From contig JAZDJJ010000138.1 in assembly GCA_043804035.1 (NCBI GenBank), positions 1 to 20,336 of the forward strand: a DNA stretch of 20,336 nucleotides, written 5' to 3'. Source of the stretch: JAZDJJ01 sp043804035 (GTDB lineage: Bacteria; Bacteroidota; Bacteroidia; Palsa-948). The position numbers and the translations under genes are program-made. The notes under the pieces were generated by a model. That model was not told the origin of the DNA. It saw only the letters and a list, made by a program, of their open reading frames with translations, and made no database searches. Of the stretch, positions 7,862 to 16,572 are shown piece after piece (position 1 is the stretch's first letter; each line of letters starts with the position of its first letter).

Positions 7862-9484
7862 ATGATGAAAGATAAATTGCAGACATACAGGAATTTTATT
7901 TTATGCTTTATACTTTATATCTTATATCTTTTTTCTCTTTCTTCCTGCCGCAAGGAAATCAATCAACCTTCGTGGGATACAAATGTATTGTCGCCATTGA
8001 TAAAATCTACGCTCACCATCAATAATATTATTCCTGATTCTCTTATTCATCAAAACCCGGATAATTCACTCGGTATTGTTTATCATACTGAACTGTATTC
8101 TTTTTCGTCTGACACATTATTTGATATTCCGGATACTACACTTAAAAATATTTACTGGTCGTGGTTTCAAATCACATTAAACGCGAATAATCCGATAATG
8201 CCAAATAATATTCAACAAATAAAATATGATTTTGATGATGTGCAGTTGACCAATGCTACTATCCGAAACGGAAAGATGGAGTTAAACATTCGCAGTCAGA
8301 TACAGGAGAAAGTTGATTTTACTTACAAAATTCCCGGTGCTGTTGATATTTATGGAAATACTTTTGATACCACAGTAACTATTCCTGCTGCCTCTGCTAC
8401 TGTTGATGGTATTTATTCCGGAATTTTTGATATTTCGGGGTACAAAATAAATTTTACCGGAATTAACGGCGATAAAATAAATACATTAGTTACCAATTAC
8501 AGCGCTATTATTTGCCCAACCTGTTCGTCAGTGACGATTGAACCAGGAGACAGTATTATTATTCTCAACAAGTTTACTGGTATAGTTCCGCAATATGCAA
8601 AAGGATATTTCGGAAATTCTGTAACTACAATTGGTCCTGACAACACTTTTTTTTCGCTCTTCAATCATATCACTGACGGCACATTGAAATTGAAAGATGT
8701 GGATATTAAACTTAACATTGAAAATGGAATTGGAGCAGATGCTCGTGTTACCATTAAAAATCTTTCTTCCATCAACACTCGCACAGGCACAACTATTCCG
8801 CTTTCGAATTCTGTGATTGGGAATGCGATAAACATAAACAGAAGCGTGGATAATAATGGAGCAGTAACTCCTTCGCTTTACAAAGCAGATATAAATTCTA
8901 ATAACTCAAACATCAAGCAGTTTATAGAAAATCTTCCTGATAAATTATCCTATCAGTTACGATTGGAATTAAATCCGCTTGGAAATATTTCGGGAAATAA
9001 TGATTTTATTTATTACAACAAACTATTGAATACAACACTTGATATGAAAATTCCACTTTCGCTTATCGCCAATAATCTTTCGCTTTCTGATACAGTGAAT
9101 TTTCAGATGGGTACGAATGCAGATAATGTTAAGGGCGGAACTCTTTTTTTATTTGCTGAAAACGGTTTTCCTTTTGCTGCCACTGCACAACTGTATTTGA
9201 TGAACAGTAATAATATCATTATTGATTCACTCATCAGCACTCCCAATATTATTCTTGCTCCTTCGCTTGATGCAAACTTTGTTGCAGTAGGAAAACGATT
9301 GACGAAACTTTCAATTCCGTTTGACGAAAAAAAACTCGGATTGATGCGCACCTCTTCCAGAATGATGATTAAAATAAAATTCAATACTGCAGGACAACCG
9401 AACTATGTAAAGATTTATAGTTTCTATCAGATGAATATAAAACTTGTCGGTGATTTTAATTATACCATTAGCAAAAATGAATAG
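7862..9484 (+). CDS. Large surface or periplasmic lipoprotein, Bacteroidota-specific type
   Basis: The protein has 540 aa. It begins with a positively charged stretch, a hydrophobic run (FILCFILYILYLFSLSSC) and a cysteine, a typical lipobox (LSSC) at about residue 29, so the mature protein should be lipidated. The mature N-terminus begins RKEINQPSWDTNVLSPLIKS. The rest is Asn/Ser/Thr/Ile-rich and beta-strand-like, with no enzymatic motif. I recognise the general type, lipoproteins with a PSWD...PL start found next to barrel proteins in Bacteroidetes, but no assigned function. Two ATGs occur at 7862 and 7865 and the first is used. It overlaps the next gene by 8 bp (ATGAATAG), so the two are almost certainly translated together. 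No clear promoter was found upstream. Confidence 0.8.
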   Translation: MMKDKLQTYRNFILCFILYILYLFSLSSCRKEINQPSWDTNVLSPLIKSTLTINNIIPDSLIHQNPDNSLGIVYHTELYSFSSDTLFDIPDTTLKNIYWSWFQITLNANNPIMPNNIQQIKYDFDDVQLTNATIRNGKMELNIRSQIQEKVDFTYKIPGAVDIYGNTFDTTVTIPAASATVDGIYSGIFDISGYKINFTGINGDKINTLVTNYSAIICPTCSSVTIEPGDSIIILNKFTGIVPQYAKGYFGNSVTTIGPDNTFFSLFNHITDGTLKLKDVDIKLNIENGIGADARVTIKNLSSINTRTGTTIPLSNSVIGNAININRSVDNNGAVTPSLYKADINSNNSNIKQFIENLPDKLSYQLRLELNPLGNISGNNDFIYYNKLLNTTLDMKIPLSLIANNLSLSDTVNFQMGTNADNVKGGTLFLFAENGFPFAATAQLYLMNSNNIIIDSLISTPNIILAPSLDANFVAVGKRLTKLSIPFDEKKLGLMRTSSRMMIKIKFNTAGQPNYVKIYSFYQMNIKLVGDFNYTISKNE

Positions 9485-10733
9485 AAATAATCAGAAAATA
9501 TTTTTCTCGTTTTTTGTTTTATTTCTTTTGACGAACGTATCTTTTTCACAGGAATCAGACAGTTTGCATTCTAAAAAAGCAGAACAATCCATTGAACTTT
9601 TTGGAGAAGGATTTATTAATTCAAATGCAATTACAAATAATTTTATTACTGCTCTTTATAATGGTAATTTTATAGACGATGATTTAAAAAATCAAGTAAA
9701 ATTAAGAAGAACAAATTGTCTTGGAGGAGCATTAAACATCGGCTTACTTTATTCATTCCACTTGCTTGAAAAAAATAAAAATACAATCTGGTATTTTTCT
9801 TTCTCTGACAGAAGTCATCTGGATATGAAATTCAGCGATAATTTTTTTGATATTTTGTTTTATGGTAATAAACTTTTTGCCGGTGATACAGCACACTTGG
9901 GCAACTTTCGTTTTAACATGCTGCGCTATCAGCAGTTTTGTTTCGGAATGAAAAAAGAAGGAGATTACTTTCATGGAAATTATGGATTTGCTTTTTCCTT
10001 TTTGAACGGTGAGCAAAATATATTTATTAAATCTGACAAAGCCAATCTCTTTACTGATGCAAACGGATTATTTATTGATTTTGATGTGGCGATGGATATT
10101 CGGCAGAGCAATACATTGCATCAAAAATTCTTTGCACAGAACGGAATGGGATTGTCTACAAATTTTTTTTATGAGATGCCATATATCTCTTTACAAAAAT
10201 TGGGAAAAATAAAATTTGAACTGAACGATTTCGGGTTCATCCGATGGAACAATAAATCACTGCATTATTCTATAGATTCATCTTATCATTATGATGCAGT
10301 TGAGGTAAATGATATTTTTAACCTCAGCAATAATACTTTTCCCAAACCCAACATTGACAGCATCATTGACAGGAACACAAAATTTCGGAAAGAGGCATAC
10401 ACTTCTTTTTTGCCATCAGTACTTTGTGTTAGTACGCAAACCAAATACAGCAGACAATTTTCTTTTGAGAAAGGAGTGGCATGGTGGTTCAATGCATCTG
10501 CCAAGCCCTATTATTATATGAAACTACATTTTTGCACAAAAAGAAAAAATATAAAATTTATTTATGTCATCGGATATGGAGGTTATGGTCGTTTGCATTC
10601 AGGATTGGAAGCGAAATTTGATTTTGCAAAATATTATTCTCTTCATATTTCTAATAATTATCTTTTTTCTTCCATGATTTTGTCAGAGGCAGCAGGGCAG
10701 GGAATGTATTTGAAATTAACGAGGAAGTTTTGA
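9477..10733 (+). CDS. Putative outer-membrane beta-barrel protein (DUF5723-like)
   Basis: The protein has 418 aa from the ATG at 9477, chosen because MNRNNQKIFFSFFVLFLLTN begins a clean signal peptide ending at SFSQ. A longer frame to a TTG at 9444 would bury this signal. The mature protein has many aromatic, alternating strand-like segments (for example NTIWYFSFSDRSHLDMKF and GDYFHGNYGFAFSFLNG) and ends in an aromatic residue (LTRKF), as outer-membrane barrels do. The GEGFINSNAITNNFITALYN start and overall layout recall, from memory, the Bacteroidetes family annotated DUF5723. The ATGAATAG overlap with the upstream lipoprotein gene suggests that the two products form a pair in the outer membrane. 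No substrate can be inferred. Confidence 0.65.
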   Translation: MNRNNQKIFFSFFVLFLLTNVSFSQESDSLHSKKAEQSIELFGEGFINSNAITNNFITALYNGNFIDDDLKNQVKLRRTNCLGGALNIGLLYSFHLLEKNKNTIWYFSFSDRSHLDMKFSDNFFDILFYGNKLFAGDTAHLGNFRFNMLRYQQFCFGMKKEGDYFHGNYGFAFSFLNGEQNIFIKSDKANLFTDANGLFIDFDVAMDIRQSNTLHQKFFAQNGMGLSTNFFYEMPYISLQKLGKIKFELNDFGFIRWNNKSLHYSIDSSYHYDAVEVNDIFNLSNNTFPKPNIDSIIDRNTKFRKEAYTSFLPSVLCVSTQTKYSRQFSFEKGVAWWFNASAKPYYYMKLHFCTKRKNIKFIYVIGYGGYGRLHSGLEAKFDFAKYYSLHISNNYLFSSMILSEAAGQGMYLKLTRKF

Positions 10734-10873
10734 TTATGCAAATCAAAAATCATTAATCCCCGTTCTTTATCAAAATGTATAAATTTATCCGGCACAAAAT
10801 AAATATTTTCATCATCACCAAACCTTTTGCATACTTCTTTCGTATTGTCTAATGTAAAGGGAAAAGTTCATTA

Positions 10874-10907
10874 ACAAAAACAAAAACAAAAAACAAAAAC
10901 AAAAAAA
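10874..10907 (+). repeat. ACAAAA-type simple sequence repeat in the PKD gene leader
   Basis: Five C residues at 10875, 10881, 10887, 10894 and 10900 are separated by runs of five or six A and followed by seven A. This makes an imperfect hexamer tandem repeat ending 34 bp before the ATG at 10942. It could be an A-rich translation enhancer, or a slip-prone tract that alters expression. The rest of the 10734-10941 spacer shows only a weak 6-bp inverted repeat (TTGATT/AATCAA, 10731-10747). Confidence 0.8.
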
Positions 10908-10941
10908 GTCCAGAGAGTAAAGTATCTGGCAAAAACAAACA

Positions 10942-12870
10942 ATGAAAACAAGATTATTTTTATGCTCACTGGCACTTGCAGGAATGCAAGCAATGAGTAT
11001 AGTATCCGCCCAATCTAATTGTACGGCGGGGTTCTCTTATGTAACGGGGAACAATGGAGAAGTTACATTCACCAACACTTCAACAGGAACCACTTCTGCT
11101 ACAAATTATTTTTGGTCCTTTGGTAGCGGTAGTGCTAATTCTTCTGGAGTTAATTCTACGTATACTTATCAGTATAATGGCGCATACGGAGTGTGCTTAA
11201 TGATAAGTAATGCTGATTCTACTTGCTTTAGTACTTTTTGTGATTCAATAGTAATTACTAATGCAACAAATCCTCCTCCTCCTGCTTGCAATGCATTATT
11301 TTCGTTGCAACAAAATACAACAACAGTATCTTTTACTGATGCGTCAACAGGAAATCCAACATCTTGGGTTTGGAATTTTGGAGATGGCAACACATCTGCT
11401 CTGCAAAATCCGACTTATCAATATGCTGGAATAGGAACTTACTCGGTATGCCTCACGATTACAACCGGATCAGGAAGTTGTTCTTATTGCAACAACGTCA
11501 GCATCATCAATCTTCCTCCGCCTGCTTGCAGTGCCGCTGTTACTATAGTACAGGATAGTGTTGCTCCTATTGATCCATTAAAGTGGTATATCTATCCCAC
11601 AGTAACAGGCAAAGCTCCTTTTACCTATCTATGGAGTTTTGGTGATGGAACTACATCCACAGAAGCATTCCCAATACATAGCTACTCTGTAGCCGGACAT
11701 TATGAAATATGTCTTACTACTGTGGATGCAAATAGTTGCACTAGTAATACTTGTAATTCTTCTTATAGATTATTTGCACCAGGGATAATCAAAGACCTGA
11801 TAGTTGTAAATACTCTTTCTACTTGTCAGGCGGGGTTCACCTTTACGGAGAACAATGGTGCGGTTACTTTCACAAACACCTCAACTGGTGGAACTGCAAG
11901 TGATTATAGGTGGAATTTTGGCGACGGACAAAGCGCTGAGTGGGTAAATAATACTACACATACCTACCAAAACATCGGAACTTACACCGTATGTCTCACG
12001 ATGGGGGATTCATTAAATCTCTGCAAGAGTGCTTTTTGCGGAACAGTGGTCATTACCAATGTTCCTGCTCTTCCTCCTGTTGTTAATATTTCGGGAAATA
12101 CAACCATTTCCACAGGCGGTAGTACAGTACTAACTGCATCGGTTGACTCTGCCTATTCTTGTAAGAATATATCTTATGTATGGAGCACAGGCGCTACGAC
12201 CGCTTCTATTACAGTAGCACCAACAGTCACCACTTCTTATACAGTAACTGCTACCAATGCATGTGTTAATTGTTGTGTTTCTGGTACCAAAGTGATTACG
12301 GTAACTGTTTCGTCTTCTATTTCTTGTAGCGCAGGCATATTTATAGCGAAAGATAGTAGCGCCACTCCAAATCCATTGCTGTGGTATATTTATCCAACGG
12401 TAACAGGTAAATCTCCTTTTACCTATCTATGGAGTTTTGGTGATGGAACCACTTCCACTCAGCCGTATCCAACACATTCTTATTCTGTGGCTGGGCATTA
12501 CGCAATATGCCTTACTATTACGGATGCAGGTGGTTGCACCAGTACTACCTGTGATTCTTCTTATAGATTATCGGCACCGGGGATAATCAAAGACCTGATA
12601 GTTGTGAATCCCACAGGAATAGAAGAGAATTCAACTTCTGTAAATTCTATTTTCCCAAATCCTTCTAATGAAATGGTAGAAGTTTCGTTAAGTCAAGTTG
12701 TACAGGGAGAACTTACAATTACAGATATGATGGGCAGAGAGGTTTATCGTGCAAAGATTAACTCAAACAATATGAGGGTTAATGTTTCATCTCTTGCAGT
12801 TGGATGCTATAATCTTTCAATTGTATCAGAAGCAAAAACTATTCATAACAAAATAATGATAGCAAGGTAA
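10942..12870 (+). CDS. T9SS-exported multi-PKD-domain surface protein
   Basis: The protein has 642 aa. A signal peptide (residues 1-24) ends VSAQ. The mature part is a string of immunoglobulin-like PKD domains, starting at about residues 27, 116, 196, 295 and 462, with the hallmark W.FGDG (WNFGDG, WSFGDGTTST) and later Y...G.Y.VCLT strands. The first is degenerate (WSFGSGS). Residues ~376-455 form another Ig-like unit (YVWSTGATTASI, TTSYTVTATN). The C-terminus from ~565 (SIFPNPSNEMVEVSL ... GREVYRAKI ... HNKIMIAR) is a type A T9SS sorting domain, so the protein should cross the outer membrane and be attached or released. Domains at 196-290 and 462-556 are recent duplicates. It is cysteine-rich for this class. 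It is transcribed alone and followed by a strong terminator. A structural or adhesive role is inferred; no enzyme domain is seen. Confidence 0.9.
   Translation: MKTRLFLCSLALAGMQAMSIVSAQSNCTAGFSYVTGNNGEVTFTNTSTGTTSATNYFWSFGSGSANSSGVNSTYTYQYNGAYGVCLMISNADSTCFSTFCDSIVITNATNPPPPACNALFSLQQNTTTVSFTDASTGNPTSWVWNFGDGNTSALQNPTYQYAGIGTYSVCLTITTGSGSCSYCNNVSIINLPPPACSAAVTIVQDSVAPIDPLKWYIYPTVTGKAPFTYLWSFGDGTTSTEAFPIHSYSVAGHYEICLTTVDANSCTSNTCNSSYRLFAPGIIKDLIVVNTLSTCQAGFTFTENNGAVTFTNTSTGGTASDYRWNFGDGQSAEWVNNTTHTYQNIGTYTVCLTMGDSLNLCKSAFCGTVVITNVPALPPVVNISGNTTISTGGSTVLTASVDSAYSCKNISYVWSTGATTASITVAPTVTTSYTVTATNACVNCCVSGTKVITVTVSSSISCSAGIFIAKDSSATPNPLLWYIYPTVTGKSPFTYLWSFGDGTTSTQPYPTHSYSVAGHYAICLTITDAGGCTSTTCDSSYRLSAPGIIKDLIVVNPTGIEENSTSVNSIFPNPSNEMVEVSLSQVVQGELTITDMMGREVYRAKINSNNMRVNVSSLAVGCYNLSIVSEAKTIHNKIMIAR
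11527..11811 (+). repeat. Intragenic 285-bp duplication, copy A
   Basis: This encodes residues 196-290 of the PKD protein and aligns without gaps to 12325-12609. By hand count 72 of 95 residues are identical. The closing segment PGIIKDLIVVN and the core PFTYLWSFGDGTTST are identical in both. Confidence 0.88.
12325..12609 (+). repeat. Intragenic 285-bp duplication, copy B
   Basis: This encodes residues 462-556 and pairs with 11527-11811. The length is equal to the base and the frame is kept, so it is a whole-domain duplication that leaves the reading frame intact. Confidence 0.88.
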
Positions 12871-12900
12871 GAAAGAAAATTATCGTTAATGAACTTTATA

Positions 12901-12929
12901 AAGGGCGGCAATTCTGTCGCCCTTTTTTT
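12901..12929 (+). terminator. Rho-independent terminator of the PKD gene
   Basis: AAGGGCGGCA-ATTC-TGTCGCCCTT is a 10-bp stem with one G-U pair and a 4-base loop, followed by seven T. It starts 31 bp after the stop codon. It is the clearest terminator in the window. Confidence 0.9.
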
Positions 12930-12930
12930 A

Positions 12931-12966
12931 TTTTAATCTCGTTTTGGTATTTGAGCTTGCCGAAAA
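12931..12966 (+). repeat. Leader module shared with 19448-19483 (copy 1)
   Basis: This aligns without gaps to 19448-19483, with 30 of 36 bases identical, around the core CTTGCCGAAAA. Both copies are followed downstream by an ATTTTAT..TA.GTTTGT stretch holding a -7-like box and then a gene. The stretch 12943-12999 also repeats itself in part: TTGGTATTTGA-CTTG occurs twice and TTGCCGAAA recurs. Confidence 0.6.
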
Positions 12967-13037
12967 ATTGGTATTTGAACTTGGTAATTGATCTTTGCCG
13001 AAATTTTCCGAAAACATGTGTGATTGAAGATTTTATG

Positions 13038-13045
13038 TAAGTTTG
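13038..13045 (+). promoter_or_regulatory. Candidate -7 box for the small lipoprotein gene
   Basis: TAAGTTTG fits TAnnTTTG and lies 102 bp before the ATG at 13148, which would give a leader of about 90 bases. No -33 TTG is present at 19-21 bp. The same sequence context recurs at 19516-19535. Confidence 0.35.
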
Positions 13046-13147
13046 TAGGCAAATATACGTGCATCTTTCTTTACGGATCTATGTGAACATTTCAGAGAAT
13101 AAGTCAGGATGTACGCATTTTACCAACTTTTTAATTTTACAAACTTT

Positions 13148-13666
13148 ATGAAAAAATCATTTTTTATTTTTGCCATCTTCGCTATGTTGGCAGTAACCGG
13201 ATGCGGAAACTCTGATAGCGACAATTCCACTACTACTGATATTCCTAATGGAATTATTGCTGTTGATCTTAGTAAATATGAAATTCCTATTTTGATAAAT
13301 ATTCCGGACTCAACCATTGGTCTGCTTGAAATTACAGCGAACGCTCAGGGTGGTGTGAATATAAATGTTGGAAATAACTTCAATATAATCATCATTGAAG
13401 GAGAAGGAAATATGAAAATGAAAAAAAATGACATTGTCAACGATGCAGTTCGTAAGTTTGTTAGATATGTTATTGAAGATACGAATGCTATCCTATGGGA
13501 ATGGCAGATTGAAGGGCAGGAAGCGGAATTTCATTTCTATTCTATTGTGAAAGTAGGAAACAAATCTTTTGAAGTGAGCAATGTGGAAGGAGGATTTTTT
13601 TCTGAGAAATCCGCTATTCAAATGCTTGATGCATCAAAGAGCATTCGCTTGAAAGAAAAAACATGA
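13148..13666 (+). CDS. Small lipoprotein of unknown function
   Basis: The protein has 172 aa from the ATG at 13148 (MKKSFFIFAIFAMLAVTGCG), giving a textbook SPII signal with lipobox AVTGC and cysteine 19. The frame is open to an earlier ATG at 13109, but that would add 13 hydrophobic residues before the MKK, so the internal start is preferred. The mature protein begins GNSDSDNSTTTDIPNG, a flexible acidic linker, and continues as a compact ~150-residue domain with strands such as GGVNINVGNNFNIIIIEGEG and WEWQIEGQEAEFHFYSIV. I do not recognise the domain. It converges with the YfhO-family gene (126 bp between stops, nothing notable there). Confidence 0.8.
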   Translation: MKKSFFIFAIFAMLAVTGCGNSDSDNSTTTDIPNGIIAVDLSKYEIPILINIPDSTIGLLEITANAQGGVNINVGNNFNIIIIEGEGNMKMKKNDIVNDAVRKFVRYVIEDTNAILWEWQIEGQEAEFHFYSIVKVGNKSFEVSNVEGGFFSEKSAIQMLDASKSIRLKEKT

Positions 13667-13792
13667 GGACAATTTCAAAAACAGAACTCGTTATTGCGGA
13701 GAACTTTTAACAATCCTTTTTTATAGGCAGATTGCTTTATTTTGTTACACTTCATTTGTAATGATTCCATTTGCGTAACATTAGTTATTATG

Positions 13793-16423
13793 TCAGGAAT
13801 GATATTTCTTTTGGGCAACAGTGTTCATAAACAATGCTCCACCACAAAATAAAAACAGCACAATCAAACTGGCAGTTGAAATTTTTTCTCCCGTTGCGTA
13901 GAGCGATGGCTCAAACTTAAATTCAATTTGATGTTTCCCCGATGGAACACGCATAGCACGCAATACATAATTCACGCGGAAATGTGGAAAAAGTTTTCCG
14001 TCTATGTATGCATTCCATCCGCTTACATAATAAATTTCAGAGAACACAGCAATCTCTTCAGAGGAAGATGTGGATTGATAAGTTAGTTTATCGGGTTGAT
14101 ATGAAGTAAGTTTGATTGTAGATAAAGAATCTTTTTTCTGTTTGAATCCTAAAAATTCGTTTTCAAATCTTTTATCAACGATGGCAGTTTTTTTTGAATC
14201 AAAATGATTTAATGCCATAATTTCTGAGTCGGGGCTGGCAACAATTCTATATTCATTAACAAACCATGCATTCCCATTTGCTTCCTTGTTTGGATAAGCC
14301 ACAGGTTCATTTTTTTCTCCGGGAACAATAATATACTTTGTGTTCAACATATTTATTACTGCCATATTTCTCCTGTTGATATGAAAGTCAATTATATCCT
14401 GATATCTTTTCAATTTCGCTCCGTGATAACCGCTGATGGATTTATGAAAGTATGAAGTAGCGGCATCCTGATCAGGACGAGAAAACGTATTCCAAACGCG
14501 GAAGTAAATATCTTTATCATTCATTATTTCTATATCTGCCTGATTTGGTCTGCCCATTTTTGCCGCCGGATTTTTGTTATCAGATTTTTTTACAAAACTT
14601 TCGTTGTTAAGATAACGTTTGTCAATAGCAGTCATATCTATCATAACAAGAACAGCAATGAAGCCAAGCAAAATCTTTTTATTTATTTTTTTCTTCAGGA
14701 AGAACCATATCGCAACCGCGGCAAGCAGAATGAAAAAAAAACTTCGTATTGCATCGGCTTTCACAATGGACTCACGAACAGTTTCTACAACCGGAAATAT
14801 TTGGTCAAGGTAATTTTTTATTTGTGCATCGGTGGCAGAAGCATTGCTTCTTTTTATCTGACCGAATATTTCATCATATTCTCCTGTGGTAGAAAAATTG
14901 GTAAATATTCCCGGAGCGAGCCAGCAGAGCAAAGCAATTCCGCCTGTAAGTCCGAAGGCGATGAAAAGAATTTTTTGCTTAGTGATAACATATTTGAAAG
15001 CAAGTAATACTTTATCTTTCAGAAAATTCTGGTTGCAAATAATATTATTGAGCGTGAGTGCTGCCAGCAGAGGAATTGTAAGTTCAGCAATCACAAGTAT
15101 CATTGATACTGCGCGAAATTTGTTGTAAGCCGGAAAATAATTCAGCATAAAATCTGTAAGACCAAAAGGATCGTTTTTTCCCCAGGAAAGCCAAATGGAA
15201 AAGATAGTTCCGATGATGAGTGTCCATTTCAAAGACACGTTTTCATTTCCCTGAAACGAAGAAACATTTTTTCCTTCGGGAATATTTGAAGATGAACTGG
15301 ATATGGGGAGAAAAATTCCAAGCATAAACAGAAAAACTATAATCGCTCCTATATAAACCGGTCCTGATGTGAATGGTTGGTCGCCAAAGTATTGATACAT
15401 CTGTGCCACACTCTCACGCATCTGTGGGTCAATATTTTTCATCGCATCTTTATTATTTCCTATTGGTGAAGATGAACCGCCTTTGAAATCAGGAATTAAC
15501 ATTGTCATGGTTTCGCCAACGCCATAACTCCAGGCAGTGGCATAACTTTTATCTAATCCTGAAGAAGTAACATCACTTTTATTTGAAGTCCCGTCAGGAT
15601 TGATAGTGAGTTCTGTTTTTCCACGAATGGTGTATTTGCTGTAATCGGCAGTAGCCCACAAACTAGTAATGTTAACGCCAAGTGCAATTATTCCCGCAAT
15701 TCCAAGAACTGCACATTGTTTTAAAAAATCAAAAATCTTTTTTCTTTTTATCGCACTCGTAAATTCAGCAATGACATAGATGACTAACAACAATCCTAAA
15801 TAATAAGTTATCTGTGGATGATTACAATAAATTTCCATCGTCAGAAAAAAGGCGGTCATTGCACCACCGGCAAGAATCTTTCCGCGGAAAGTAAGAATAA
15901 ATCCTGCTAATGCTGGAGCCATATATGCAATTGCCATTGACTTGGAATTATGTCCCGCTTCAATGATGATAAAAAAATAAGACGACAATCCGAATGCCAG
16001 CGAACAGATTATTCCTATCCATGGATCAATTTTCAGAACAAGCATCAAGATATAAAAGCCAAGGAAATAAAAAAATACCATACGAACCGGAACAGGAATG
16101 CCGAATGAAAAAACAGCATTCAAATATTTCAGATTGTTTGATATGTACTGGACAGAAATTTGATATGCAGGCATTCCACAGAACATAGAATTTGTCCAGA
16201 GTGTTTCTTCACCGGTTTTTTCACGGTAGTCCACAATTTCTTTGGATACACTTCTGAACCGCATAATATCTTCCTGAAGAATTTCTTTATTACCGAACAC
16301 AATCGGATGAAAATAACTCAGAGTTACGGCAAAGAAAATAAGGATAGCAATTAAGTGCGGAATCCACTTTTTACTTTTTGAAGAAATGGAAAAAATTTCT
16401 TTTGAAGGATTTTTTTCTGACAT
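13793..16423 (-). CDS. YfhO-family polytopic membrane protein
   Basis: The protein has 876 aa with a dozen or more hydrophobic segments from residue ~21 to ~600, then a large soluble domain and a last membrane segment near the C-terminus (STASLIVLFLFCGGALF). It matches the Bacteroidetes YfhO-like family. The N-terminal extracytoplasmic loop has the typical EDIMRFRSVSKEI and NSMFCGMPAYQIS. A later loop has AEAGH-like IEAGHNSKSMAIAYMAP, and the distal domain has SGWNAYIDGKLFPHFRVNYV and PSGKHQIEFKF. YfhO of Firmicutes acts in glycosylation of lipoteichoic acid; a GT-C-type glycosyl-transfer role here is inference only. The gene is transcribed alone, divergent from the WG operon with 149 bp between starts. 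The start is ATG 16423. Confidence 0.88.
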   Translation of the reverse strand: MSEKNPSKEIFSISSKSKKWIPHLIAILIFFAVTLSYFHPIVFGNKEILQEDIMRFRSVSKEIVDYREKTGEETLWTNSMFCGMPAYQISVQYISNNLKYLNAVFSFGIPVPVRMVFFYFLGFYILMLVLKIDPWIGIICSLAFGLSSYFFIIIEAGHNSKSMAIAYMAPALAGFILTFRGKILAGGAMTAFFLTMEIYCNHPQITYYLGLLLVIYVIAEFTSAIKRKKIFDFLKQCAVLGIAGIIALGVNITSLWATADYSKYTIRGKTELTINPDGTSNKSDVTSSGLDKSYATAWSYGVGETMTMLIPDFKGGSSSPIGNNKDAMKNIDPQMRESVAQMYQYFGDQPFTSGPVYIGAIIVFLFMLGIFLPISSSSSNIPEGKNVSSFQGNENVSLKWTLIIGTIFSIWLSWGKNDPFGLTDFMLNYFPAYNKFRAVSMILVIAELTIPLLAALTLNNIICNQNFLKDKVLLAFKYVITKQKILFIAFGLTGGIALLCWLAPGIFTNFSTTGEYDEIFGQIKRSNASATDAQIKNYLDQIFPVVETVRESIVKADAIRSFFFILLAAVAIWFFLKKKINKKILLGFIAVLVMIDMTAIDKRYLNNESFVKKSDNKNPAAKMGRPNQADIEIMNDKDIYFRVWNTFSRPDQDAATSYFHKSISGYHGAKLKRYQDIIDFHINRRNMAVINMLNTKYIIVPGEKNEPVAYPNKEANGNAWFVNEYRIVASPDSEIMALNHFDSKKTAIVDKRFENEFLGFKQKKDSLSTIKLTSYQPDKLTYQSTSSSEEIAVFSEIYYVSGWNAYIDGKLFPHFRVNYVLRAMRVPSGKHQIEFKFEPSLYATGEKISTASLIVLFLFCGGALFMNTVAQKKYHS

Positions 16424-16521
16424 ATTTTAAAAATAATTTTTAAATGTACTTGATTTTTAGAAAACAATATCAAATTTTTATTAGTCGGCATTAACTCATT
16501 TCTGCTTTTAAAATAATGTAT

Positions 16522-16537
16522 TTCGTGATCTCACGAA
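16522..16537. promoter_or_regulatory. Perfect inverted repeat, candidate operator before the WG operon
   Basis: TTCGTGA-TC-TCACGAA is a perfect 7-bp inverted repeat with a 2-base centre. It lies ten bases before a -7-like TATTTG (16547-16552) and 35 bp before the ATG at 16573. The form and place fit a dimeric repressor or activator site covering the -35 to -10 region. The T-rich stretch after it is not a stop signal for any upstream + strand gene, since the upstream gene is on the other strand. Confidence 0.5.
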
Positions 16538-16572
16538 TTTTTTAGATATTTGCAATTCTAAAAAAAAATAAA

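Noticed and set aside
9753..10016. 87-aa minus-strand frame opposite the barrel gene
   Set aside because: Opposite-strand shadow with no start context, promoter or recognisable sequence; the plus-strand gene explains the region.
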